Positions 47,178-59,030 of a stretch of 64,000 bases of DNA are shown piece by piece. The DNA comes from Artocarpus heterophyllus. Its lineage: Eukaryota > Streptophyta > Magnoliopsida > Rosales > Moraceae. Positions within the stretch are counted from its first letter, which is position 1. The number at the start of each line of letters is the position of its first letter. The notes below the pieces were generated by a model. That model saw nothing but the letters and a program-made list of their open reading frames with translations. It had not been told where the DNA came from and searched no databases. The position numbers and the translations under genes were made by a program. The stretch covers positions 24,326,392-24,390,391 of the forward strand of contig CM046338.1 of NCBI GenBank assembly GCA_025403435.1, in the 5' to 3' direction.

Positions 47178-50100
47178 CATGTACATGTATATGTATGTAC
47201 GTGCATGTGTGTGGAGAACTTTCACGTCATCAGCTAAAGTTCATTCCTTTTAATGGGAACACAATTAAATAGAGTCTGACCAAATATTCAAGATACTTAC
47301 CTTAGATTTGGAGGTAGAATAAAAAAATCATGAGAAAAAATCAAGAACAAAATAAACTAAATAAAAAATACAAAAACAAAACAGATATAAACTACTCTAT
47401 TTGTTTTTCCTGTACATAACTGCAATCCACCACCAAGACAAGGTAAAATCCCACATCCCAGCCAAAACATTCGGTACCAGACCAAATATGCCAATAAGTT
47501 CCTCGACCCAATTTTTACAAATACCAAATGCAACAAAATATAGTACAAAACCCAAGCAAAGGAAAAACACACTTGCTAAAATAACTTTTTTTTTTTTTTT
47601 GGATAGAAACTAAATTAAACATCATGCAGCTAAAAGAATATAGCTCACCACACTGTTCGCATCCCTCCCCCCACAGAGGAGAAGGAGACCATCAGAGCGT
47701 GCACTTGCAGTTGCATACCTAGTCAAACAGAAAAATAAATAAACAATAATGAAATAAAAATAAACAAGGAAGCAACAATCACAATACTATAATCAAATTA
47801 AAAGATCCCTACCAATACCATTGTCAATGTAACATTCTCATCATTTGAGTGTGCATAACAGTAGTCTTCATAAAAGCTGTCAATCAGTATCTTTAGGACG
47901 TTTGGAAACGTAGTTGGAACCACAAGTTACAACAAAAAATACCGTAGCATGGGCAAGAAAACACTAAAGAAAAGTTGGAAATGTGGTTCCAATAGTGTTC
48001 CCAAACACCCTATTTAATGGATAACAAATCATCTTTCTCACATCCGAAAAGGGAAGACAAACTCAATGTATTTTCAGTTATTGGCTTTAATAAACTAAAA
48101 CAGAACAGGTTAAGCTTCAACATGATGCAAATGAACCAGAAATAACAAAATATAAAACAAGCTTATACCGTTAAGGAACTACTTGAAGCTCTTATAGCAT
48201 TCCTATCTATACGTCACAAAGTCATAGAACGAAATTGTTAAACCCAATCAGACTTTATTCATCTCATGTTGAAAATCAACCTTGAATATCTCCAACCTTT
48301 CAAGTGCAAAGACATTATGGGTCTGTTTGGTTGGTTGGTTTAGAATGTGGTGGTTCAAAAATTTTTGGTTTGAAATACAAAGTTTGAAAAGTGTGGTTTA
48401 ATTGCATTCCGAACTACTAGAGTTTGGATAAACTTCATTTTTGGTTTGAAAAAGGAATAAAATCTAAACTAATGTCCTGATACGTATTGGAAAAATGAAA
48501 TATTGGGTGTAATGGGAAAAAATGGGTTCAAAACTGAACCAAGAAATGAGTTTGAAAGCCTTGAAATCAAGGAGGGTAGAATTTAAATCCAACCCACTTT
48601 TTTGGCTCAACTTTTCTTTTCAAGGTTTTAGCTTAGGCTTGACTTTTGCAAACCAAATGGCTGCTTAGCTTAAAACTTGGGTTCGAACTCATTGAACCTC
48701 CAAAACAAACACATACTAGATATCTCTAATTTTTCAATATCTCGGCTGTGTTTTAACATTTTATCAATCTGTGCTAGTTGCAAAGAAAATTCAAGCATCC
48801 ACGAGAAGCATTCATTGAAGTGCAACCCCAACTACTACTTTAAAAACTAACTCAACTCGTCATGCTTTTCAAAGAAAACCAACTCTGTACTCGCAGGTTT
48901 ATTGTAAACACCACCTTTAACATCAATAAGAAACCACAAAACCATTGCATTCTTGCAAAAAGCATGCATAAAGCATCAATTAAATTTGGACAAGGTGTGA
49001 GCAAATGATATGCCACCGGAATGAAAATGTATCTGATAACATAACATATCCAATTCATTTTTTAATGTGATATATCCGACGAGAGGAAAAGAGAATTATG
49101 TTGATAGAGAGGAATGGAGATTACATGCATGGTGGAGGACCCTCCCCTTCTGGTTCCAACTTACGCCATTCATAAGGCTTGGCAGCTGTGTCTAAAGCCC
49201 AAACATCAGCTAAAGGCCGTTTTCCTGGAAAGAACACACCAGTTCACTTTTCATACTATTTCATTGTATTCTGAGAATATGATTATTATTTTTTTCAAGG
49301 AATGTAAACGTATAAGCTAAACCATGAAGTGCTTACCGTCATTTCCACCAATTGCCATGAGATATCTCTGCCCCACCAAAGCCATCACATGACCGTAACG
49401 TGGCCCTGGTCCAGGACCTTGAACAACAACTCTACAAGAAAATTAGGTCCAATTAACAAGCATTGCAGAGTAGACCCTAAAAGTTCAGTCAAGCAAATTA
49501 TTCATTAGTCTGACCTATGCCATCGTGGCCGTTGCTGTGTAAGATCAAGAACATGAAGGTCCTCAGCAGACAAACCAGCTGGACCAATTCCACCCTGTAC
49601 ACTCACAAAACATTTCAACACAAAATAAAGACAGAATAAAAATCAACTAAAAAAATGATTTGACGTCAATAATGATGACTAAAAGACAATATGCCATATG
49701 TCAACCTGAATAACAACCATAGTTCCAACAGCAGTTGCTACATGCGCAGCCCTTGGTGTAGGCGGTTCCCCAAAGGGAGTGATTCTGCAAAGTAGTTTCA
49801 CTTTTTTCTTAAGAATCAATGCAGAAGGGGAAAAAACATGGTCAGTGGCAGACAATTCAATATATTTGTATATCTATCTTACCTAGACCATTTATTCGTC
49901 AACACATCATAACAGTGCACATCAGCTGTGGCACCAGCTAATCCTGAAATTCAAACAAAGTAAAATGGCCATCAGAAATTCAATGCAAGAAATGTAATTG
50001 TGTAAAACTCAATAGATGAGCCCCATGCTTAAACAATTCAAAAAAAATTAAGCTATTATCATCTTTTGCCATGCAATCCAAGTAGACTGGAAACGATACA

Positions 50101-51696
50101 AGTCATTGAATTCCTAATAAAATAAGAAACTCGTACTTTCCATGAAATTAGCTACTAGGTGCTCAAAAAATAAGAGACTAGGACTAACATTAATAAACAA
50201 AAAACATCTGGTGGTTGGTGCTCACTGTTATTCACAACTTCACTAACCATAACTCAAAATAGATATCCATTGAAAATAATCACACAGATGATCTGGGCAA
50301 CAGCCACACTAGGGTAGTAGTAAACAAAAAATCTGGTGTTTGATGATGACTATTATTCTTATTCACCAAAACCATGAACTCAAAACAAATTACCATCTGT
50401 ATATAATCACATATCTCGTCTGGATACCACTACCAGATAGACAAGGTTAGACTTAGAAGTACCATCTATCGCTTTAAAATCAAAAGAACAAGCACATTCA
50501 GCTTGCTACGAATCTAATATGCATGCAGGCAGGTTATTGGGGTTTAAGAAAACTAACTACCTACAAAGTCTGTATAACTTAGAGTTCACACTAACAAATA
50601 AACCAGAGTCACAAACATGAAGGAAATTGGATTCAATAAAAGAAAGGGGGGGTGGGGGGGGGTGGTGAGGTGTAGGGGACAAATTTGCTAAACTTCAAAA
50701 TCCTAACTGACAACTGAAATGCAGCTTCAATAACTAAAACTTCAATCCCACAAAAGGTACCAGGTCCCCACCTCACTGAAAATACAATTAATGATGCAAC
50801 AAACAGCATTAATTGTATTTTCACTCAACAAATTATTCGTGTTTTCCCTATACTAAATTGTAGCGAGATTCATGCCGTTTATGATTTTTTTTTTTTTAAG
50901 AGACAAATGAACTCAACAAGAAATCATTCGCCTGCAAGTTTTAATAACAGCCGAGAACTAAGACATCAAATGGAAGGATAGGTTATTTCAAAATACTCAG
51001 AACAACTATAGAACAACCATTAACAATCAACAAAATTAGGGTTAACAAAATCACCCACTTCAGCTTAATAAGACATAGACAACAAAACATGCGTCTTGAC
51101 TCAGAGCTTTGTGTTTTCTGTGAACTTCCCGAAATACAAACAAGATTGTTAGAAGAGACGGGCGATGCAATTATAAAATTGGAGAAAAAGTAAACATAGA
51201 ACAACGTACGTATGCCGGCACTTCCAGCCGACGAAGGAGTCCCTGAAGCTGCGGAATTTCCCTCAAGCGCGGTGGCACCGCCAAAAAGAATCAGCCTGGG
51301 GCCGATGTAACCCGGAGTCCCCTCCTCTCCAACCGCCGAGACGGCCGTCAACGTGTGGCCGCACCTCGGCCCCGGCCCGTCCTCTTTTTTCTCTAAAATC
51401 GCATTAACGACCGAGTAGGTCGGCGCGTGCCGCGGCCCGACCACCGGAGTCTGCTGCGCCTGCGTGGCGGCCCCGGCACCCTGCAGCTGCTGCTGCGGTG
51501 CCAGTGCCGGCGCCGGCGCCGGCGAAGGCTGCTGTTGTTGCGCTGGCGGCGGTTGCTCAGGAGATCCACCTACGCTCAGCTGAGACTGCTCGCCTAGCTG
51601 CTCCCTGTCCATGGCGGCCGGAGACGGCGTCGTGGCGTGATTCTGAGCCGCTGAATCGTGATCGTTCTCCGGTACCATTGACGCATCCACATCCAT
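41467..51696 (-). CDS. BSL2: Kelch-repeat PPP phosphatase, BSU1-like BSL2/BSL3 type (21 exons, 1024 aa)
   Basis: Exons, high to low: 51696-51210, 49943-49883, 49784-49706, 49594-49515, 49431-49337, 49224-49125, 47718-47649, 46526-46425, 46314-46233, 45926-45747, 45074-44804, 44713-44476, 44368-44198, 44098-43860, 43071-42987, 42895-42797, 42714-42515, 42390-42315, 42015-41880, 41785-41646, 41550-41467. All have GT..AG ends with consistent phases; 3,075 nt with stop. The start [11 protein letters not shown] leads a Pro/Gln-rich stretch (~40-90). Kelch repeats span ~108-445 ([27 protein letters not shown]), then an Ala-rich linker. The PPP phosphatase domain has all metal and catalytic motifs: GDLHGQ 726-731, GDYVDRG 760-766, RGNHE 791-795, HGG 846-848, RAHE 923-926. 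It ends RGSLAWI. Family members dephosphorylate BIN2-type GSK3 kinases in brassinosteroid signalling (known for Arabidopsis). BSL2 versus BSL3 cannot be told apart here. Confidence 0.96.
47141..47166. repeat. (AT)n microsatellite in BSL intron 7
   Basis: A TA/AT run is followed by GTATGTATGTACATGTACATG alternation between 47167 and 47210. Purely intronic. Confidence 0.85.
47894..48012. mobile_element. Small foldback element (MITE-like) in BSL intron 6
   Basis: The 29-base arms at 47895-47923 and 47983-48011 are inverted repeats matching at 22 of 29 positions. Both contain TTGGAACCAC, and the outer edges read TAGGAC and TAGGGT followed by GTTTGG. The loop is about 60 bp. These ends resemble hAT-type MITEs. 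The flanking octamers do not match, so target duplication is not shown. Confidence 0.5.
48319..48717. mobile_element. Possible MITE remnant in BSL intron 6
   Basis: Starts GGGTCTGTTTGGTTGG and ends with CCAAAACAAACACATAC, which is a weak inverted match. Internally TTTGGTTTGAAA and TTTGCAAACCAAATGG motifs recur in both orientations. Ends and target site are uncertain. Confidence 0.3.
50644..50675. repeat. G-run tract in BSL intron 1
   Basis: Short runs of seven to ten G residues are separated by single T residues. On the plus strand this could in principle form a G-quadruplex; in the transcript it is C-rich. Confidence 0.6.
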
Positions 51697-52560
51697 TTCT
51701 CTTCAAGCCTTCAATTCGAGCCCTACTTTCAAGATCGGAGCTAGAATTCCGACCAAATAGCATTCCTAATCAACATTTACCATCGGCCTCCCTCGAATCC
51801 AACCCCAACTTCCAGATATCCAGAATCGAAACCCTAGCTTGGATCGTCCCTGAGATAATTCGAGAAAATTACGCCAAACTTTCCCTACAAAAAAGACAAT
51901 AAGGTTTTTCCTCTCTCTCACTCTTTTCTCACCAAAAGAAGAAGCGCTTCGAGGAATAGAAATGAGATGGAGACAATCTCAAAGCCCCAAAACAATTACA
52001 AGCACATCAAAGTTTTGAGAGGTAAAATATAACAGATATTACTAATTAAAAAAAAAAAAAAAAAAACACAAATCTCTTTCTCTTTCTTCCTATCTCTGTC
52101 TCTCTCTAAAAATCCTGCACTTTCTCTCTCTACCAATCGTTGGTTTTCTTTCTGTCTAAACAAAATAATAGATTATTATCATGTTTGCAATATCTCCGTC
52201 GGAGTAGTGTTTGTAATATCTTTCTTTTTTTTTGTTTTTGTTACTTTTTTTTTAGAAATTTATAGATTTTTTTAGATTGGATTAGATGAATTGGAAACGC
52301 TGGCACTGTCCATTCAAAAAAAGAAAAAGAAAAAGAAACGCTGGCACTGGTGTTTTTTTTCTTTTGTTTTTTTCATTAATCATTTATTTGTAATATATAT
52401 ATTTATATGTTTTCGACGTCTAGTGCCTTTTTTTTTTTTCTGCCCTGACTCTCTCGCGCGCGTTTAGTTTTTGGCTTCTGAATATTTTAATCACCATTAA
52501 AATGGCAGCCGAAATAAGCCGATTATTGAGGTGACGCATCGCCGGCTGACGCTAATGTTT
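51697..52560 (-). promoter_or_regulatory. 5' UTR and promoter region of the BSL2-like gene
   Basis: The first part (to about 52140) contains CT-rich tracts at 51908-51935 and 52070-52130. On the transcribed strand these are GAGAGA runs, a common feature of plant 5' leaders and GAGA-type promoter elements. An A18 run lies at 52046-52064. Further upstream T-runs and a CGCGCG motif occur near 52450. No clear TATA box, and the transcription start is not fixed. Confidence 0.4.
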
Positions 52561-53205
52561 GCGGCCGAAGAGGAGAGTGGGTAACCGGGTTAACCGGGAA
52601 GGTATTTTACTATTAACGGTGATCACCGGTTTTTTTCCTATTTCAATGGAATTTTGCTTGTTCCCCACTAATCAGGGGATTAGCTTCACCAAACGTGCGC
52701 AAAGGGCACGTAGCATTCACGCCCTCCCCACGCTCCTTCTTGGTGCTGTCGTTGCTATTATTTCTATTTTTAAAAAATCCAAAATTTAATTTAAGATTAA
52801 TTACAAAAATTCTTCCTCAATAATATGCTATATAATTAAGATTTGGTACATTATATAGGAGCATTTTGACAACTTTATTATCTCCAAAGCTAATTTGAAT
52901 ATAAAACTGACGTAATTTAAAAATTTTAATTGTTGAAAATATAATTAAAAAACTTAAAAAAATTTTAAACAAATAATCTCTTCTTTCATTTTCATGTGAT
53001 TGTGTCAGGGTAAGATAACATTCTAATAGCTTATTAAACTATTCAACAAGCCCACTATTTATGCAATATAGTGTTATTTATGCTCAAATCATATTTCAAT
53101 GAGTTTTCTTATTAATATTTTATAGATGTTACATTTTGAAATTTAAAGGAGAACAAATGTTGCATCTTAAAGTTTAAAGGAATATAGTATTACAAGAGCT
53201 ATAAT
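52561..53205. other. Intergenic, AT-rich, nothing recognised
   Basis: A small GC-richer segment at 52561-52760 yields a 76-codon ORF with no recognisable domain. The remainder is low-complexity AT-rich DNA. Confidence 0.5.
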
Positions 53206-53376
53206 TAAGAATATTCACAGAAACCATTAATCCGTTCAATCTAATCCAATCCAATCCGTCAGATTGGATTAGATTATAAAATATACGGATTGGTTTTGGA
53301 TTGGAATTTTCCTAATCCGATATATACGGATTGGTTTACGAATTGAGTATCTTTCATTTCGTATAATCTGTAAATC

Positions 53377-53410
<34 letters not shown>

Positions 53411-53838
53411 CTTAAATTTTATATATTAATATATAGGCTATAAGTAGAATTTCTTACAATTTTATTAAGTTAAGAAAAATAAAACCCAGCCTAAATGAAG
53501 TTCAAATTTACTCCTCATTTCACGCTTCAGTTTAGACCCAAAAAATGTAAATAATACATACTTTCCTATTTGCCCTACACCCTTTACTCTAGAGTCTCAA
53601 TTTCACTTCCATATCATGTTATATTTTGCTTTTTTTATTCTTTTTTTTTAAGTAATTTAAACCTCAATCCGCAAATTTGTAGATTCCAATCTATAGAATC
53701 CGTTGTTCATGGATCAAATTGGATTGAATTGAGACTCTCATGGATTGGTTTTATATTAGAAAAATCTCAATCCGATATATATAGATTGGATTATGGATTG
53801 ACTTATAATCAGCGAATTCCAATCCATGAACACTCCTA
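53206..53838. mobile_element. hAT-like non-autonomous element, 633 bp
   Basis: The ends are inverted: TAAGAATATTCACAG on the left and the reverse complement TAGGAGTGTTCATGG on the right, the TAGGRGTGTTCA type common in plant hAT MITEs. Flanking octamers GCTATAAT (53198-53205) and GCTATAGT (53839-53846) match at seven of eight bases, the size expected of hAT target duplications. Internally AATCCAATCC and GGATTGG occur repeatedly in both orientations, with a (TA)n tract at 53381-53406. No transposase coding is seen. Confidence 0.7.
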
Positions 53839-53846
53839 GCTATAGT

Positions 53847-54863
53847 TAAGGGGAATATTTGTAATTTATCCAAGTTATTCCAAAAAAATTAATAAAATTG
53901 TTTAAAAATTTTCAATAGCGCTTGTATAATATGTATTTTGAAAGATGAATTTTGAGTGTTTTTTTCTTTTTTTCCCACAAGAATAAAACTTTTCAACTCA
54001 TTTGATAGCATTTTCAATATTGCGTTGTGTTGCATGTGAAGAGGGGAAGTGAGAATATTTTTAGAATGTTGTTGGGACTGTTTCTCAAATTGCATTTGGG
54101 ATTTTTTTTCCTCTTTGAAAGATTCTTTTAGGCATAAAAAAATTAAAACTTATTTGGATATGTTCATATAAACGTGTATCACAAATAGTTTTAGAAATGA
54201 AAATAGAAATGAGAAAACAATTCTAAACCATTTTTTATTTCCTTAACAAAAACTATTCTCATCATTTTAATCTTCTTTATTTCTATTTTCAAAGCATTTA
54301 CAAACCAAATGTTATTTAAAGAATATTTGCCTTTCCGCATCCCAAAAGACACGCAAATATTTTTAAAAAAGCTCAAAAAAGATACTAAACAAAATTTTTT
54401 TAGTTTCTATTTTCTAAGACTTACGAATAATGCTATTTTAGATAATTAATATAAAAATAGTTCTACCTAGTGACAATTATAAATCATCAAATTTTAATTA
54501 AATTTGTTAAAGTAGCATATTTTTTCTTCCTAATATAACTTTTGTTAATTTGTTATATTTTAACTAATTTGTTAAATTATTAATTTTAATCTAATATAAC
54601 TCTTATGAGAGTCCGTTAGTATACCATGCCAATTATGTATTGCTTCTTTGAAACGATTTTAAAGAAAATATGCGGAAACGTGGTAAATGTGTGGAATATG
54701 TATAACAAAAATCTTCATAAAACTTTTTGTAAAACAACATTATAGAGTGTATTGATTTAACGCTTAATAAATAAAAATATAATTTATTCTTACACGGATG
54801 AAGCGATTTGATCGGAGATCTTCTAATAGAATTTTTCTCCATAGGAAACCGTCTTTCTTGACT
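53847..54863. other. Intergenic, AT-rich, nothing recognised
   Basis: AT-rich DNA without domain-bearing ORFs. Some TTTTAGAAATGAAAATAGAAATG-type repetition occurs near 54190-54300. Confidence 0.5.
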
Positions 54864-54868
54864 AGTCC

Positions 54869-57674
54869 TGTAACGCCCCTATATGGAAGTTAGTAGTATT
54901 GAATAAATAAAAATAAATTTAAATACAGTAACATTTCAAAATATTTAACAATGTCCATGGGTCTTTAGGAATAAATAGAAAATAAAATAAACTGTAAAAC
55001 AAACCATAGTTTTTGATGTAGCACCAAATATTTAAAATACAGTCATCATCACCATAGTACAACTACCAAATAACTTAATACAGCTATCACAAAAGAAGTA
55101 CAATCTTACATGTTCTAGACGAGTTACAAATAATCAAAGATCTTTTAACACGAAATCAGTAGTCTTGTTGCCTATTTCTCGTCAGATAAGTTATACTGAG
55201 TTCCACCTGAGAGATGTAAATATGATAGGGATGAGCATTGACATGCCCAGTAAGGGAAAATTATAACTCACCTTAAGGTTTTATTTATTACCACCTTAAA
55301 ACTACATGGTTAGTTAATTTTCATCATATTCCAGATTATGAGATTTATTATAGTCGCATTCCGTGGATACCATAGTTAATCATTATTGAGTTTCATACTT
55401 ATACATATATAAAAATATTACAATTCATCATTGTTCTTAGGTATCCACGTTAAATAGAGTAGCACTTAATTCATTGAAACCCAAAAGGGCACGCTTGATC
55501 ACCCTCTAAACATTCCAAGGGTGTTTCGGTGAGGGGACATCAAGCCTCGAGTCCTCACCAGGTCGATTCTTGTACAGTGTGTTCTAGGGACTTTCGACCC
55601 AATGGAGCGTCATCACCTCCCCTTATTTTACCTTTTAGGGTATTCGTGCCCAAGGACGTAACTGCCAGCCCTATTCACATCTCATCATTCCTCTATATTC
55701 GATTTTATTTATAGAAGTCAATTTTCCTAACCTTGCTTCTCAATTTACAACATATGTCAAATCATTATGTTCCTCGCTATATAATATAGGAAGAGTTCCA
55801 CACCATCATGTTATAGATATAATCATATACACTCAAAATGTCATATACATATTTTACAACATAAAACAACCAAATTTTAATTTACCAAAACTTCACAAAA
55901 AATAAGTAGTAGAATCCCTACCTTCCAAGCTTATCAACAATCTTTTAATCTTGGAATTAATTAACGTTAGCTCTACACACCTTTGATCCTAAGGCGTGTA
56001 TAAGAACAATTAAAACTAAAGCACAACATACAACCACATCCATAAATGAATTATGTGTAAACTTATCTCACTAGTGTGCCATTAAAGTTTATATGCAAAT
56101 TCTCTTTAAATACCAAAGTAAACAATTTTTATCTTAAACATAATATGAAATACACACAAGTAATCTATATGCTTTAGTCTCTAATAAGATTCATAAATCA
56201 CTTAGGATAGTGTTGGAAAGGTTGCATGATATTAAGGGATTAGAAGGTGAGCAAAATTGAGTTCTTGGTTCAAGTTAGCAGATGGTATACCATGAAAAAC
56301 TGGCGATATACTTTTGCAAAAAGGCAGGTTCACTATCTATAATCAACACACAGGTTAACACGTGGTTTACTTAAGGTAGACGGGTGGTTTACTGCCACTG
56401 GCAGGTTTACTAGTTTCTAATCCAAAAATTGAAAAATTCATAGAAAATAAAATACAACTCCGATTTAAGCTCATGATAGCTCATTGGAAAGCTTAGGATG
56501 TTTGCTTTTGCAAACTAATTTACAAAATTCATTTTCATTTAACCCAAATTTTAAGAAAAAGCCACTACCCATAAAGGTATTACAAAGTTCATGGAATGTC
56601 AAGTTTTTATTTAACCCAAAGAATATTATCCTTGTTCAAAATCTCAAAACCTATTCCTAAAATATGCAACATACATTATATAATCACAATAAACATATTC
56701 TTATGAGTTTTATACTAAAACTATTATCAAACCATATCTCTAGCCTTTCTTGTAAATAATGATAAAAACATACTTAAGTTTGCTCTTTAAGCTCAAAACA
56801 TTAAAACATCAATCTTAAAGTTATGGAAACCGATTTAAACATTCCTAGCATGTTTGTAATATTGTTATCAAACCAAAATAAAAGGTTAGTTGTCGATTTC
56901 AACTCAAGACTCATGTTTTTGTTCACAAATGTTCAAATATGCATGTTAACATAACTAGAAATTTGCAATGAATTTTGAACACAAAAATTATGCATTAAAC
57001 ATGGAGAAAACACATACTAAAAACCAAGTTTAGATTAATGATAACCTACCTCAAAACTCTTTTGAAAAGCACCAAAATTCGGGTTAAAAATCAAGCTTGG
57101 ATTGACTCTAAAACAACCTCGACCATGGTTGGAAATTATAACTGTCATTGGCTGCAAAGAGAGCTTTGTGCTCTGTGTCTTTAGTAGAAATTGAAGTGAG
57201 AAAGGGAGAGGATGAGAAATTAGAAATGAAGGTAGTGAAGGCTGAATAAAAACATATCAAAATAATTGAGAGGAAGGGAAAGTTTACAGGAAAAGTTGTA
57301 AGAAGAAACAAGGAGTATTAATAGAAAATATTATCATGTCTCCCACGGAGACTTTTAGCAAGCAATGCCAACATAATAGAGAGGACAAATGGAGTAAGTT
57401 GTGGAAGAAAATGAAGGAAGCATTAAAAAAGTGGTTGAGAAAATATATTACTGTCTCCTAGCATTGATTCCATGTCTTCTATTAGTTGAGGTGAATTAAT
57501 TCCATGTCTCCTTCGGAAGACTTTGTGAGGAATTGCCAAAGTTGAATTTTTTTTTTTATAATTAAAATAACAAAGACAAACTTGGTAATTTTAAGTGCTA
57601 CAAAATTTTAAATTTTCACATTTTATTCATTAGATTTTACAAAAATCACACTCGTTAAAATAACAAGTGTTACA
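54869..57674 (+). mobile_element. Solo-LTR-like element, 2,806 bp, with perfect 5-bp TSD
   Basis: Begins TGTAACGCCCC and ends GTGTTACA, so the ends are TG..CA and form a short inverted repeat. AGTCC stands directly outside both ends (54864-54868 and 57675-57679), a perfect pentamer target duplication. There is no gag or pol and no internal LTR boundary, primer site or polypurine tract. The best reading is a solo LTR left by recombination between the LTRs of a large element. Length and TGTAAC start suggest a Ty3/gypsy Tekay/Del-like family; that is inference. A non-autonomous element is the alternative. Confidence 0.8.
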
Positions 57675-57679
57675 AGTCC

Positions 57680-59030
57680 TTGGCACTTAACGGATGAATA
57701 TGTGGGCGTAAAATATATAATAACGTTTTATAAGGAGATAACTCACTTTTCTCTCTCACTAATCTCCACACATGAAGTAGGACTAAGTACGAAAAACTTT
57801 TGTTCTCTCTCTACACACCTACTATAGGTTGTCTAGCAAAGTTTTTACGGTCTCACTAATACTCTCAAAAATGTGTATAGAATGGATAAAAGATGCATCT
57901 ATTTATAAAGAATGAGAGGCCTAATCAATTCTAGAAGCATCCTTCATTTTAATTTTAAATATCGTATATTTAAATAAAATAAAAGAGATAAGTTTTTCTT
58001 TTCCTTATCAGCCTATTATGCCACCTACAAGAATCCTCTATGCTTGTGGCGCCAATCACAATTTAGAATGAGAAGGAATATTGTCTGCTACTCAATTTGA
58101 TTTACTTCTATAATTTAAATTTCCAATTTTTGAACGAAAAAAATTTATCAAAAATAGAAAATTCTAGAAATAGAAAACTTGGTGAACAAGTTTTGGACTA
58201 CACAGGGAACCCTTCCTTGTGCCAGGCCATACATAGTTGATGGAACTCACTTTGTGCCTTACAAAATTAAATATTATTCATTAAACAATCTTATCATTTA
58301 ATAATTCTAAATTAATTTAGAATTATATAATTCTAAATTAATTGATTAAATGAATAATTCTACTTGTCCAAACTAATGTTTACAAGGATGGCAAGGGACT
58401 AATAGACCTACAATTTTAAACTCTAATAAAACCAATATATTAATTGAACTCTTTAATTAATCTATTACTCTTTGAGTAATTCTAATGTTATTTCACTAAA
58501 AACTGGAAATTGCACTCTTAAATTAAAAATATAATTACTCACATTTTACAGCTGACCATTTGATATAGTCATTGCATATAAATTGATCTTTTATAAATAA
58601 TTCATAATTAGTGTTAAGAAAAATCTATCAACCTTTCTAATTACTCCTTTATCCTTAAGTACAATTGATTCTTTAATGAATGATAATTCATGAACTTAAC
58701 CACGAATTTGAGCGCTCGTATTATTCAAGACGCAAATCAATACTCAAGAGAATTATCTATCTGCTTTCCGTTAAAGAAGGAATGGATTTCATTTTGTAAT
58801 ATTAACATTCTCGGATGCTAACTTCACTATACCTCTAAAATACTAGGAATATGATTATATATTGGAATCCGAACAATGTAAATCAAAAGACATAATTTCA
58901 TAAATTGGAGTCTGCTAATAACTCAAGATTAAGATCATTTTATAGATGACAATCAATCGATGTAATTAGAACTTACATTAACAAAAATTATTTAACTATC
59001 CATACTACATCTTGTCCTAGTCCTATTGGT
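57680..59030. repeat. Probable LTR-retrotransposon non-coding relic
   Basis: No ORFs. The region includes an inverted AATTCTAAATTAATTTAGAATT palindrome near 58302-58345. It also has blocks such as AAGTACAATTGATTC and CATCTTGTCCTAGTCC that recall copia LTRs of many plants from memory. Ends not determined. Confidence 0.35.

Noticed and set aside
51498..51902. 134-codon plus-strand ORF at the BSL start
   Set aside because: Antisense of the GC-rich Pro/Gln-coding exon 1 and 5' UTR; no domain.
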